Made by a program: the position numbers and the translations under genes. A model generated the notes under the pieces. That model did no database searches, was not told the DNA's origin, and was given only the letters and a program-made list of their open reading frames with translations. Positions 1-8,594 of a stretch of DNA of 36,126 nt are shown here, piece after piece. Within the stretch, counting starts at the first letter, position 1. The number at the start of each line of letters is the position of its first letter. The DNA comes from Bdellovibrionales bacterium GWA1_52_35 (GTDB lineage: Bacteria; Bdellovibrionota; UBA1018), in contig MEPO01000033.1 in NCBI GenBank assembly GCA_001769805.1, positions 1 through 36,126 on the forward strand. The letters are read 5' to 3'.

Positions 1-95
1 CGAAGAGTTCCTGCGGAGACATCAGGAAGCATTCTGATGTCGAAAACCCAACGCGGCGTTTCTATATTTCTCCCTGGGCGAAAACAGGGGGAAGG

Positions 96-752
96 TCAGC
101 TTCGCTCCGGCGTCTTGGCGCATGCACAGCCACATCCCCCAGAAAACTCGGGTTTTAGTGCCGCGCGCGTGGTCTCAAAACCCTGTTTTCCAATGAAAAA
201 TGCAATTACCAGCGCCGCGACTGAATCGGCCCACCACAACGATGGCGCAATAATAAATACCAAACTCCCGCTCAGCAAAACTCCAGATAACTTAATACAC
301 GCTAGCGAACACGCAGCATCCATTTCCATGGCCGCACTGTTCATCGCATGCGCCAATTTCAGCTTGGATGTCCACAGCCAAAACATAAACGACAGACTCA
401 CGATTGCGATAACGGTACCGGGAACCGTTGTCGCTGGGTGTGAGCCGGATTTCAACTGCAGGCACGAAGCGATTGAAGTCGTTATGGCCAGCACCAAAAA
501 GAGCGTGCCAATGCCAAGGGTTGCTTTCCGCTCGCGCGCAATCGCAATACCCGATCCAAGGCTCGCTTCGCTTCGAAATCTCCACAGAATGAGCAAAGCC
601 GATCCCACTTCGATCAATGAGTCGACGCCGAATCCGGCCAGAGCGACTGAATCATCGCTGACTCCAAAGCCGATCGATACAGCCCCCTCCAGCAAATTAT
701 AAATAACTGTAAACCAGGAGAGGAATATTGCTTTCTGAACCAGAGCCCTCAT
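96..752 (-). CDS. Truncated CDF-type (CzcD/TMEM163-like) metal transporter
   Basis: Predicted inner-membrane cation transporter of 218 aa with about six hydrophobic segments. An Asp-Ser-x-x-Glu motif lies near residues 44-48, with further membrane Asp residues at about 145 and 176, as in the cation diffusion facilitator fold, which exchanges Zn, Co or Cd for protons. The usual C-terminal cytoplasmic metal-sensing domain (full CDF proteins are about 300 aa) is missing. It is replaced by a short tail with a GGCGCAC cysteine cluster that could bind metal. The ATG follows a GGGGG ribosome-binding site. It is the last gene of the metal-efflux cluster, where CzcD-like genes commonly sit. The family call is fairly sure; the substrate is inferred. 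Confidence 0.8.
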   Translation of the reverse strand: MRALVQKAIFLSWFTVIYNLLEGAVSIGFGVSDDSVALAGFGVDSLIEVGSALLILWRFRSEASLGSGIAIARERKATLGIGTLFLVLAITTSIASCLQLKSGSHPATTVPGTVIAIVSLSFMFWLWTSKLKLAHAMNSAAMEMDAACSLACIKLSGVLLSGSLVFIIAPSLWWADSVAALVIAFFIGKQGFETTRAALKPEFSGGCGCACAKTPERS

Positions 753-925
753 CTATACCCCCTAGACACCGCATCTATTTTTTGCATCATCGTGGCGAGA
801 CTGAGCGAGCTGATAATCCTGTTGTTAACAAATATGTTTGAGTGCCAGTGGCTTCAGCAAGAGTTCCGTCTTTCTTGTCGTTCTCTACCAATTTGTCGAT
901 CTCAGGATCTTTCCTGTCTAAAACA

Positions 926-1417
926 CTATTTCAGCGCACTAATTTGGCAGTATGCCCCATTCCGTTCGTAACACAATCCGCCTTTATAGCGGCTCGTCTC
1001 AGCGTAATAGATGTCACAATCGACGGTAGCGATCCAAAGCGGCTTGGACACGCCTGCGTCCGTTTTGCCTGATATCTGAACCTCAGACGTGCGCTGCACA
1101 TCCACTTCTTGAATAGTGTGCCACCCAGCCGAGTTACAAACTCGATAGACATGCTGTTTCGAATTCAAAACACTTTCTTTTGAGATCTCGAACTTCTCAA
1201 ACGGGGCAATCACACTTCTCAGATTGGCCATTTCGGATGCATTGCCGTACTGAACGGCCATATCTGCGGTCAACGTACTCCGAAACAACTTTACGTCGTT
1301 TGCCATCAATGCCTTACCGGCAGTCTTAATGACGCCTTTTGGGGTGTAATATGTATTACACGCAGTCAGACCAAAAAGACTGATACAGATCACAAAAACC
1401 GAACTCACATTTTTCAT
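926..1417 (-). CDS. Putative lipoprotein of unknown function
   Basis: A 163-aa protein with a lipoprotein signal peptide ending in the lipobox LTAC at about residues 17-20, so it is probably anchored in the outer or inner membrane. Residues 30-80 resemble the small helical region of NTF2/DUF-type lipoproteins only vaguely, and I do not recognise the family. Five or so cysteines in the C-terminal half (CNSAG, VDCD, LCYE, YCQ) suggest disulfides in the periplasm. The start has an AAAGGAAG Shine-Dalgarno. It lies in the same-strand run downstream of the metal-efflux genes, but about 50 bp from its upstream neighbour, so co-transcription is likely, not proven. Confidence 0.7.
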   Translation of the reverse strand: MKNVSSVFVICISLFGLTACNTYYTPKGVIKTAGKALMANDVKLFRSTLTADMAVQYGNASEMANLRSVIAPFEKFEISKESVLNSKQHVYRVCNSAGWHTIQEVDVQRTSEVQISGKTDAGVSKPLWIATVDCDIYYAETSRYKGGLCYERNGAYCQISALK

Positions 1418-1465
1418 AAGCTTCCTTTATATTTGAAGAAGTAACACTTATACGAGGGTCACGAC

Positions 1466-1855
1466 CTAATCACTTTCCTCGCAGCTTAATTGGAATCCTT
1501 CCAAAATCGGATCAATGGCAACGACCCCACGGATCAAACCATCATCACCCGGTCTCATTTTGATTTTTCCCAACGTCTTGACAGTGAATGGAATAGTAAA
1601 AGGGTAATGCGGATTGTGCTCCATCGTAATTTCAAGCGGAGACTTGTAATAGCCCCAACGAAAGCTCAGAATTCCCTGTTTAGTGACTCTGAGGGAATGA
1701 GAGGAACGAGAGTGCGCGGTAAACCCAATCGGCTCCTGGAACGCAACACCATTCGAATCCAGCACCTGACAATGGATAGTTGGAATTCTCGATGCACTCG
1801 CTGGGATTGTCGACAGAACACCCGACAAACAGGCAACGATCAACAGTTTCTTCAT
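1466..1855 (-). CDS. Small secreted protein of unknown function
   Basis: A 129-aa protein with a cleavable signal peptide (positive start, hydrophobic core, PASAS cleavage region near residue 22). The mature part is about 107 aa, rich in beta-strand-like sequence and with two cysteines (IHCQV and LSCEES). It is therefore probably a small periplasmic beta-sandwich. GGAG precedes the ATG by five bases. The next gene upstream ends 15 bp away, so the two are very likely co-transcribed. No family was recognised. Confidence 0.7.
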   Translation of the reverse strand: MKKLLIVACLSGVLSTIPASASRIPTIHCQVLDSNGVAFQEPIGFTAHSRSSHSLRVTKQGILSFRWGYYKSPLEITMEHNPHYPFTIPFTVKTLGKIKMRPGDDGLIRGVVAIDPILEGFQLSCEESD

Positions 1856-1870
1856 ATTTGCTCCGTTGCT

Positions 1871-2164
1871 TTATTTGAGAAGAGAACCTTCGGCCTCTAC
1901 CGTGCCCGAATAGTTCCAGCGTTTAATTAAAACGCACCACTTTCCTTTTTTGGAAACTAATGTCGAATAAGAAGCAGGACCATGCTCAACAGTGACCATC
2001 AACGGGCCTGCACTGCTTGGATGACTGGCGTTTCCGCATACTTCCATTGCCCGATTATCAGCGTTTGTGAGGGACTCAATTGTGACCTGCACCTGATCAT
2101 CGGCGATAACCGGCGAAACAAAACTTATCGCACCTAAAATCAAAATAGCTCCATACTTATTCAT
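1871..2164 (-). CDS. Small secreted protein of unknown function
   Basis: I place the start at the ATG at 2164 because it has an AGAGGA ribosome-binding site and begins a clear signal peptide (MNKYGAILILGAISFVSPVIA), giving 97 aa. An upstream in-frame ATG would add 20 residues that overlap the neighbouring gene and disrupt the signal sequence. The mature domain has two cysteines and a compact beta-rich look. It resembles the product of the next gene downstream in size and location but not clearly in sequence. The function is unknown; it is part of the string of envelope proteins behind the RND pump. Confidence 0.7.
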   Translation of the reverse strand: MNKYGAILILGAISFVSPVIADDQVQVTIESLTNADNRAMEVCGNASHPSSAGPLMVTVEHGPASYSTLVSKKGKWCVLIKRWNYSGTVEAEGSLLK

Positions 2165-2183
2165 ATTTTTATCCTCTTTACCT

Positions 2184-2648
2184 TTATTGAAAAAAAACAA
2201 TTTTACAGTCGGGCACCGAAACAACTAGTTCCTGAAGAGAAGGCTGAAGTTGGGCCCGTATGGCTGCAATGTTCGCCTCGTATTTCCGGACCTCCTCTGC
2301 ACAAAGAAAGAACTGATTCTTCGTACAATTCTTCACGATTTGCTGCCAATCTGCCTTTGCAACAAGACCGCGCTTGCAAACACTTCCCATGTCTTCCTTT
2401 AAAAGGCGTTTGTTGACGGCCTTTCGAACTGATTCATCCGAACTCAGTGAGGCGGCGAAATTGCTTATTGTGGTAAAATAGGATTTCAAATCTTCTTGCT
2501 GCTCCTTTTTATACGGAGTGTTATTCATCTGCTTGTCGACCACAGCTTTTTGCTCCTCAACAACTAAAAACCACTCATCAAAAGATGACCGGGTTTCACA
2601 AGCGCTCAACATAGACAAAATCAGCAATTGCCATACAATCTTTTTCAT
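2184..2648 (-). CDS. Putative lipoprotein of unknown function
   Basis: A 154-aa protein with a lipobox (LSAC, Cys at about residue 17), followed by a largely helical, charged body with four further cysteines (VCKRG, NCTKN, LCAEE, DCKIV) that could form two disulfides. The start codon lies four bases after the stop of the TolC-like gene and is preceded by GAGGAACTAAGG, so the two are translationally close. A role as an accessory envelope subunit of the efflux system is an inference from position only. Confidence 0.72.
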   Translation of the reverse strand: MKKIVWQLLILSMLSACETRSSFDEWFLVVEEQKAVVDKQMNNTPYKKEQQEDLKSYFTTISNFAASLSSDESVRKAVNKRLLKEDMGSVCKRGLVAKADWQQIVKNCTKNQFFLCAEEVRKYEANIAAIRAQLQPSLQELVVSVPDCKIVFFQ

Positions 2649-2652
2649 ATCC

Positions 2653-3948
2653 TTAGTTCCTCCCCGTAGTTGCGGCTGCTTCCCCGTGCTCGATCACTGG
2701 TGGATTGCCTTCGTAATCAGAGGCAAAAAGCAACCGCTCCAAACGATCAATCTGCGTGAGAAAGCGTGCCTTAACTCCCGCGAACGCTGTTTCTGCCTGC
2801 ATATGATTCCGAGACGCCTCGATCAGCTCTAAAATATCGATATCCTCACCCAGTCGAATGCGGGATTTTAGAAATTCGAGCGACTCAAGAGATAACTGAA
2901 CACGTCGTTTCATACTGGAGTAGTTCTCAAGATCCAAATTATAGTTCCGCACAACATTCTGAAGTTGCCTTTTGAGTGTCTCAACTACGCCACGTTTTTG
3001 CAGCTTTAGCGATTCCTTTTTTGCTTTGATGATTTCTATCGCAGGACCTGCCCCGAATCCAAGACCGCTCTGAATTGGAATATCGTCAAAAACTCCGCCA
3101 GAAACACCTCGGCTAGCCGTCGAGGTACCCAGAACAGACCAGTAGACTTCCTTCTTGACGTAGTCTGCGGCAGCCAGAATGTAGTCAAATTGTTTCACTT
3201 CAGGCGCATTATCCAGGGCACGAAATTCAAAGTCTTCGTAGCTTAATGGTTCTAACTTCTCAAAATCGGGAAATTGGAGCGGCTCCAAAGTCACTGAAAC
3301 GTTGCCCTGAATACCTAGAATATAAGAAAGCGAATCCAGTTCCTGATCAACAAGCACTTTCAAGGCGCGCTCGTCTTCTTTCAATGCAAGAATTCGTATT
3401 TCCAAGTCGCGAGAAAGTCCCGGTTTTGAAACACCCATCATCTCCCTCGTCCTTACAATCAGGAGAAGATCTTCCATTTCTTTCCGAATCTCTCCGACAT
3501 GGCGAAGAAGGTTGAGATCAGAGTTGGAATTTACGAAAAGCGCCTTTGCTGTCATTACCTCATTAGCCCACAGAGCCCTGTAGGCCTGCATTTCAGCCTG
3601 GTGGAGTAGTTTCTGTTCTTTTAGTCTGAGCCAATTACCCGGAACTAAAAATGGGGCTACATCCTCAATCATCCCGACCATCGAAGTAGGCTCAAAAACA
3701 ACCGAAATAACTCTCCAGACATTAAGTGAGGGAAGGAGATTCGCTCTAGCTGAATGAATCGCCTCCTTGGATTGATAGGTCCTCAATGCGTTTTCTAAAA
3801 CGAGGTAATTTTCGTTACTTACCTTTTCAACGATCTGTTTCAGTGTAATCTGATTTTCAGAAACGGTTTGAGAAGCATCACTGAAAGCAAATGCGACAGA
3901 CGTCGAGAGCAGCACCGCTGAACAAAGCAGCAAAATAGGTGACCTCAT
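2653..3948 (-). CDS. TolC-like outer-membrane efflux protein (second copy)
   Basis: A 431-aa protein with a signal peptide (first 22 residues). Its body of two long coiled-coil-like helical repeats matches the TolC/OEP family (usual length 400-480 aa): residues 30-220 and 230-420, with a typical GPAIEIIKAKK stretch near 295. Such proteins form the outer-membrane channel of tripartite pumps. It starts one base inside the stop of the upstream lipoprotein gene (TAATG), which indicates coupling. It is diverged from the CzcC-like protein at 8591-9847, so the cluster carries two different outer-membrane factors for one RND pump. Confidence 0.8.
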   Translation of the reverse strand: MRSPILLLCSAVLLSTSVAFAFSDASQTVSENQITLKQIVEKVSNENYLVLENALRTYQSKEAIHSARANLLPSLNVWRVISVVFEPTSMVGMIEDVAPFLVPGNWLRLKEQKLLHQAEMQAYRALWANEVMTAKALFVNSNSDLNLLRHVGEIRKEMEDLLLIVRTREMMGVSKPGLSRDLEIRILALKEDERALKVLVDQELDSLSYILGIQGNVSVTLEPLQFPDFEKLEPLSYEDFEFRALDNAPEVKQFDYILAAADYVKKEVYWSVLGTSTASRGVSGGVFDDIPIQSGLGFGAGPAIEIIKAKKESLKLQKRGVVETLKRQLQNVVRNYNLDLENYSSMKRRVQLSLESLEFLKSRIRLGEDIDILELIEASRNHMQAETAFAGVKARFLTQIDRLERLLFASDYEGNPPVIEHGEAAATTGRN

Positions 3949-4646
3949 TACTCTACCCTCTTAAGCATAAAATAATAAACTTCGGCATTTGTAGTTGGTT
4001 TCATTTGTCCAATCAGGTGCTGCACAACACCACCCTTTCCTTCCAAAATCGCGTGAGCGATCTTTTCTGACTGGCTAGCCTCTTGACTCCACTTGCGTTT
4101 TAAAGACTCTCGATTTTCTGGATCAGCTTCATCTTTGCCAGCACCCGGCTCATCACTGATCTTAACTGTATAGAAATTCGGACACTCCGATGACGCGACA
4201 GTCAGTTCGCCTTCAGTCAAATTCGGCCGAATTCCCATTGCGCGGCAGCCGGTCGCACTCATAGAGTTACTAGGATGCCATTGAACGATTTGGGTGCTGA
4301 TCGACAGGTTATTCAAATCAGAAACGATCTCTTCCGGCATCCTGGTCCTATCTGAGGCAAAAGGCGGGATGGTAGAAACGAGTGTTACACGCATATTGAA
4401 AGCACCCTGGTCTGTTTGCAAGCTTCCTTCGTAGGTCCCGGCAACCGCTTGAAAGAACCTCTGCCGCCGCGAAAGATCGAGTTCCAGTTCGCTCGAACGG
4501 CGTTTCAGATTAACATTTTCTGCGTCAACTTGCTTTTCAGCGGCGACAGCCCCTTCTAAACCCGCCTTCTCCACCAATCGTTCATTTCCCTGACATCCGC
4601 TCAGGAGAGTCAAACCAATAACCGACAATAATATTTGTGTTTTCAT
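3948..4646 (-). CDS. Putative lipoprotein of unknown function
   Basis: I place the start at 4646: GAGGGA precedes this ATG and the N-terminus then gives a lipoprotein signal with lipobox LSGC (Cys at about residue 18). The longer upstream reading overlaps the previous gene. The product is 232 aa. A short coiled-coil region (about residues 25-60) follows the lipid anchor. After it comes a beta-rich domain with two cysteines (GCRAM, SECPN), possibly a disulfide. Its stop overlaps the start of the TolC-like gene by one base. The family was not recognised; the coiled coil plus lipid anchor would suit an envelope partner of the channel. Confidence 0.72.
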   Translation of the reverse strand: MKTQILLSVIGLTLLSGCQGNERLVEKAGLEGAVAAEKQVDAENVNLKRRSSELELDLSRRQRFFQAVAGTYEGSLQTDQGAFNMRVTLVSTIPPFASDRTRMPEEIVSDLNNLSISTQIVQWHPSNSMSATGCRAMGIRPNLTEGELTVASSECPNFYTVKISDEPGAGKDEADPENRESLKRKWSQEASQSEKIAHAILEGKGGVVQHLIGQMKPTTNAEVYYFMLKRVE

Positions 4647-4665
4647 GAATAGTCCCTCGTTACAA

Positions 4666-4917
4666 TCAATGATTATGCCCATCGCCAGGTCCGTGTGACG
4701 ACGCTTTGTCTTTTTTAGTTGCCGCGTGTGGGCATTCGCAAATGGATTCAGGCTTGCCACATTCAGCGCAAATAGCAGCCTTTTTCTTCCTCGAAACTTT
4801 TCCGTCCTTCTTCACCTCTTTGTTGGTGTCTTCCTGGGCCGGCTTAGCATTCTCAACACCCCACGAAGAGGTGGCGACGGTAAAAGCAGCGAGAATCAGC
4901 ATCATTTTTGTTTTCAT
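4666..4917 (-). CDS. Small periplasmic Cys/His-rich metal-binding protein
   Basis: The ATG at 4917 is chosen because AAAGGAG lies just upstream and the N-terminus then forms a good signal peptide (cleavage near SSWG, residue 19). The mature protein is about 64 aa: a Lys/Glu-rich linker, a zinc-knuckle-like segment CAECGKPESICECPH (CxxC, CxC, His) and a His-rich tail ending GDGHNH. This looks like a small metal-binding chaperone or buffer. It sits directly between the RND pump gene and the lipoprotein gene, consistent with metal handling in the periplasm. The metal is unknown. Confidence 0.72.
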   Translation of the reverse strand: MKTKMMLILAAFTVATSSWGVENAKPAQEDTNKEVKKDGKVSRKKKAAICAECGKPESICECPHAATKKDKASSHGPGDGHNH

Positions 4918-4957
4918 GGTTTTCTTTCTCCTTTGTTTCATTAGTTAAGACTTAGAC

Positions 4958-7900
4958 TTAATGGCGATACAATTTCCGAATTCTTTTCTCGAACATCAGA
5001 TAGAGCACAGGCAATACGATTAACGTGAGCAATGTGGACGAAATAATTCCACCAATGACTGCGGTGGCAAGCGGACGTTGCACCTCTGAGCCCACTCCAG
5101 ACGACAGAGCCATCGGTAAAAATCCAAAAATCTCAACCAAAGCCGTCATCAATACAGGCCGCAACCGAATCATTGCGCCTTGTTTGACCATGGACGTTCC
5201 GCTAAGCCCTCGTGCATGAAGATCATTAAAGTAGTTCACGAGGACCACGCCATTCAGTACTGCGATACCCGCTAACGCAATAAAGCCAACGCCCGCAGAA
5301 ATACTAAAATGCAGTCCCATGATCATAAGAGCCAAAACACCGCCAACCAATGCGAGCGGAATGCACAAAAATATCAGCACGGCTTCCAGCGCATTCCTAA
5401 ATGCAGCGTAGATCATCAAAAACACTAGAAACAGTGCCATCGGCGTGAGCAGACCCAATCGTACTTTTGCCTCAGTTAAATTCTTAAAGTTCCCGCCCCA
5501 ATCCGTAAAATAACCTGGAGGCAACTTAATTTTCTCATTTACCTCGGCTTGTGCCTCGGCAACAAAGCTTTCAGTATCCCGGTCTCGCGGATTAATAAGT
5601 ACCGCAATCCGCCGCTTTGTTTGTTCCCGACTGTAAGAACTATACACCTCTTTAAATTTGATTTCCGCCACTTCGTGAAGCGGAACCATCGCACTGGCGG
5701 CGATACCGACAGGAAGATTCTTCAGGGTTTCTACGTCACTCCTCACTTCATCACTCATACGCATGATAATGGGAAAGCGCTTCATTCCTTCATAAAATTC
5801 GCCGACCGTCTCGCCCCCAATTGCCGACCCCACCGTTTCAAGCACCTCGCGTGTTGACACTCCAAGGCTCTTCAATATTCCCTTTTTTGGCGAAATATCG
5901 AGCATCGTCATGGTGCCCTTGGCTTCCAATTCCACGTCACCAGCACCAGGTACGGTTTTGATAATTTCAACAGCTTGCTGAGCAATTTCCGTCAGTACCT
6001 TTTGATCTTCACCGAAGATCTTAAACGAAACATCTGCCCGCGTGCCCTCTGTCAACTCGTTAAATCTGAGCTGAATAGGCTGGCTGACCAAAATACGTTG
6101 ACCCGGCGCCCGAGCCTCAAGTTCATTAACGATGTTTTTAACAATTTCCATCTTGGTACGTTTTCTTCCCTCGATTTTTGGCCAATCTTTGGTTGGCTTT
6201 AACATCACGTACGCGTCAGAAATATTGGGCCCCATAGGATCAGTAGAAATTTCAGCAGTTCCGATCCGAGTAAAAACATGACTGACTTCGGGCACTTCAA
6301 GAATAATTTTCTCAGACTTCTCCTCTAGTGCAACCGAGTGCGACAACCCCACGGATACCGGCCTAATCATCTGAATCGCGATCGACCCCTCATCGAGCTG
6401 AGGCAAGAACTCGCCGCCGAGGCGACTAAACAGCACCACGCCGAGAACCACCGCCGCAATGGCGCCTGACACCACACTCCTTTTATAACGAATTCCCAAA
6501 TCCAACACGGGTTTGTAAAGCTCGCCAATTTTCCGCATGAGCCACGGTTCCTGATCTTCGACATCGCCTCGTAAAATCAAGCTCGCCAAGGCTGGAACAA
6601 ACGTGAAAGAAAGAATCAAGGCTCCGACAATTGCATAAATGAACGTCGTCGCCATAGGGATGAACATTTTCCCTTCGATACCGACAAAGGCAAATACCGG
6701 CAGGAAAACTACGACGATGATCAGCTGACCAAAGCCGCCAGACTTTCGAATCTCAACTGTCGCCTCACAAATCGTCTGCCCCAACTCAGCTTTTGAAAGC
6801 GTTCGCTTCAACTCCTTTGTCTTTTCGTGAATATGACGGACGCAATTATCGATAACGATCACCGCACCGTCAACGATGATACCGAAATCCAAAGCTCCGA
6901 GACTCACCAAATTTCCGGTGATGTTGTATTGCCGCATTAAAATAAACGTTATGAGCAACGACAAAGGGATCACGATCGCTGTGATGAGAGCCGCTCTGAA
7001 ATTACCAACTAGAAGTAACAGAACGACGATAACCAGCGCAGCCCCGGTCAACAGATTGTGTTGCACGGTCGACAAAGTTGCTGTGACCAAATCAGAACGG
7101 TCATAAGCGGGAATAACAGTGTAACCCTTTGGAAGCCCATTCTTGATTTCTTGCAGCTGTGTGGCAACCCTGGAACTTACGTTTCGGCTGTTCTCACCCA
7201 TGAGCATCAGCACGGTTCCCAAAACGACTTCATGCCCATTATAAAGAGCTGACCCTGAACGCAGTTCTTTGCCTAGCCCAACTTTAGCGAGGTCACCAAT
7301 CGATACAATCTTGAAATTTTCTAACGTCTTAACAGGAACGTCTTTAATGTCTTCAAGCGAGGTAAACAGACCCGTCGCTTGAACCTGAAACTGGTCCCCA
7401 GTTTGCTCAACATAACCGCCGCCCACGTTCTGATTGACGGTTTCAATAGCCTCTTTGATATCACTAAAATGAATACCGTATTGGGCCATCAAAGCTCGAT
7501 TAGGTTGAATATGATACTGACGTTCATATCCTCCGATTGAATTCACTTCCGCGACGCCCTTGATAGCTAACAAGCGCGGTTTAATGTACCAATCTTGAAG
7601 AGTTCGAAGCTCTGACAACTGCTGAATGCGCGATTCTTTATTTTCTTCGATCTTTTCAGCCTCAACAACGTAATGGAATACTTCCCCCAGGCCCGTGCTG
7701 ACCGGACCCAGTTGGGCATTGGACCCCGCTGGCAGCTCCGACGCAACCCCCTGCAAGCGCTCTGAGACGAGTTGACGCGCCCTATAAATATCAGTGTCGT
7801 CTTCAAAAACAACACTTACCTGAGACAGCCCCGTGCGAGTAATTGATCGAACTTGGGTAACGCCCGGAATCCCATTGAATGCAGTCTCAAGTGGCAACGT

Positions 7901-8095
7901 AATCGTGCGCTCAATCTCCTCCGGCCCCAGTGCTCCGATTTGAGTATTAACCTGAACCTGAATATTTGTAATATCTGGGACGGCATCAATCGATAAATTC
8001 TTGAAACTCACCATCCCGACCACGGCAACAATGGCAGTCAAAAGCATGACCATCCATCGGTATCGAATCGAGAATTCTACGATCTTATTAATCAT
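4958..8095 (-). CDS. czcA: CzcA-type heavy-metal efflux RND pump
   Basis: The 1045-aa length and architecture are standard for HME-RND proton/metal antiporters: TM1 at 13-31, a large periplasmic loop, a TM bundle around 345-545, a second periplasmic loop, and a TM bundle from about 875. The TM4 signature reads DFGIIVDGAVIVIDN (residues 403-417). The paired Asp residues match the Czc/Ncc divalent-cation subclass, not the Cu/Ag CusA subclass; the usual Glu before Asn is Asp here. It pumps metal from periplasm or cytoplasm to the outside with an adaptor and outer-membrane channel. The start has GAGG upstream and lies 19 bp after the short adaptor gene. The metal (Zn, Co, Cd or Ni) cannot be fixed from sequence. 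Confidence 0.93.
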   Translation of the reverse strand: MINKIVEFSIRYRWMVMLLTAIVAVVGMVSFKNLSIDAVPDITNIQVQVNTQIGALGPEEIERTITLPLETAFNGIPGVTQVRSITRTGLSQVSVVFEDDTDIYRARQLVSERLQGVASELPAGSNAQLGPVSTGLGEVFHYVVEAEKIEENKESRIQQLSELRTLQDWYIKPRLLAIKGVAEVNSIGGYERQYHIQPNRALMAQYGIHFSDIKEAIETVNQNVGGGYVEQTGDQFQVQATGLFTSLEDIKDVPVKTLENFKIVSIGDLAKVGLGKELRSGSALYNGHEVVLGTVLMLMGENSRNVSSRVATQLQEIKNGLPKGYTVIPAYDRSDLVTATLSTVQHNLLTGAALVIVVLLLLVGNFRAALITAIVIPLSLLITFILMRQYNITGNLVSLGALDFGIIVDGAVIVIDNCVRHIHEKTKELKRTLSKAELGQTICEATVEIRKSGGFGQLIIVVVFLPVFAFVGIEGKMFIPMATTFIYAIVGALILSFTFVPALASLILRGDVEDQEPWLMRKIGELYKPVLDLGIRYKRSVVSGAIAAVVLGVVLFSRLGGEFLPQLDEGSIAIQMIRPVSVGLSHSVALEEKSEKIILEVPEVSHVFTRIGTAEISTDPMGPNISDAYVMLKPTKDWPKIEGRKRTKMEIVKNIVNELEARAPGQRILVSQPIQLRFNELTEGTRADVSFKIFGEDQKVLTEIAQQAVEIIKTVPGAGDVELEAKGTMTMLDISPKKGILKSLGVSTREVLETVGSAIGGETVGEFYEGMKRFPIIMRMSDEVRSDVETLKNLPVGIAASAMVPLHEVAEIKFKEVYSSYSREQTKRRIAVLINPRDRDTESFVAEAQAEVNEKIKLPPGYFTDWGGNFKNLTEAKVRLGLLTPMALFLVFLMIYAAFRNALEAVLIFLCIPLALVGGVLALMIMGLHFSISAGVGFIALAGIAVLNGVVLVNYFNDLHARGLSGTSMVKQGAMIRLRPVLMTALVEIFGFLPMALSSGVGSEVQRPLATAVIGGIISSTLLTLIVLPVLYLMFEKRIRKLYRH

Positions 8096-8114
8096 TCTTT
8101 TTTCCTCGGCACAA

Positions 8115-8594
8115 TCAGTGCGAACAGGTATCCACAGTGTCAGAATTCAAATCCGATTCAGTCATCCTCAGAAACTGCGTGCCGGAAATAGCCACCTCAT
8201 CACCGGTCTGCAAATCCTCCGAACTGATCGCGACAGTGTCCTTGTCACCAGAAACTAACTTAACCAGCACGAGCGATATCCAACCATCAAAACGTCGGTA
8301 AACTGCAGTTGAGTGTTTAATGTTGACCAAGGCGCCTCGTGGAACGCGCCAAGGTGCGTCTTTACTCAAAGCTACAAACGTAACCCCGAGTGATTTGATG
8401 CCCTTTTCAGAAAGTTTAAACCCCTCTTCCGCATTAAACTCCATCACCGCCATATGGGCGCCAAACCGCTTCGTCTCCGACTCTTCTCCTTTATGTTTTT
8501 CAGCGGTCTCGGTCTGCCCATAAGCAAAAGTGCCCGTCAAAAAAATGAGCCCCGCCGAAACCATCCACTGCTTAAATCGTATTTGCCTGATCAT
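8115..8594 (-). CDS. Short CzcB-like periplasmic adaptor (membrane-proximal domain only)
   Basis: A 159-aa protein with a signal peptide (first 26 residues). The C-terminal half (about 70-150) resembles the last domain of CzcB/CusB adaptors, ending in the typical pattern GDEVAISGTQFLRM. Ordinary adaptors are 350-500 aa and carry lipoyl, hairpin and beta-barrel domains; all of these are absent here. The tail has Asp residues and a CSH terminus that could bind metal. Its start overlaps the stop of the outer-membrane gene (ATGA), and the pump gene follows 19 bp on, so it is embedded in a czcCBA-order operon. It could be a reduced adaptor or a metallochaperone derived from one. Confidence 0.75.
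   Translation of the reverse strand: MIRQIRFKQWMVSAGLIFLTGTFAYGQTETAEKHKGEESETKRFGAHMAVMEFNAEEGFKLSEKGIKSLGVTFVALSKDAPWRVPRGALVNIKHSTAVYRRFDGWISLVLVKLVSGDKDTVAISSEDLQTGDEVAISGTQFLRMTESDLNSDTVDTCSH

Noticed and set aside
37..702. Plus-strand frame of 221 codons at the left edge
   Set aside because: It is the antisense shadow of the CDF transporter gene and encodes no recognisable protein.
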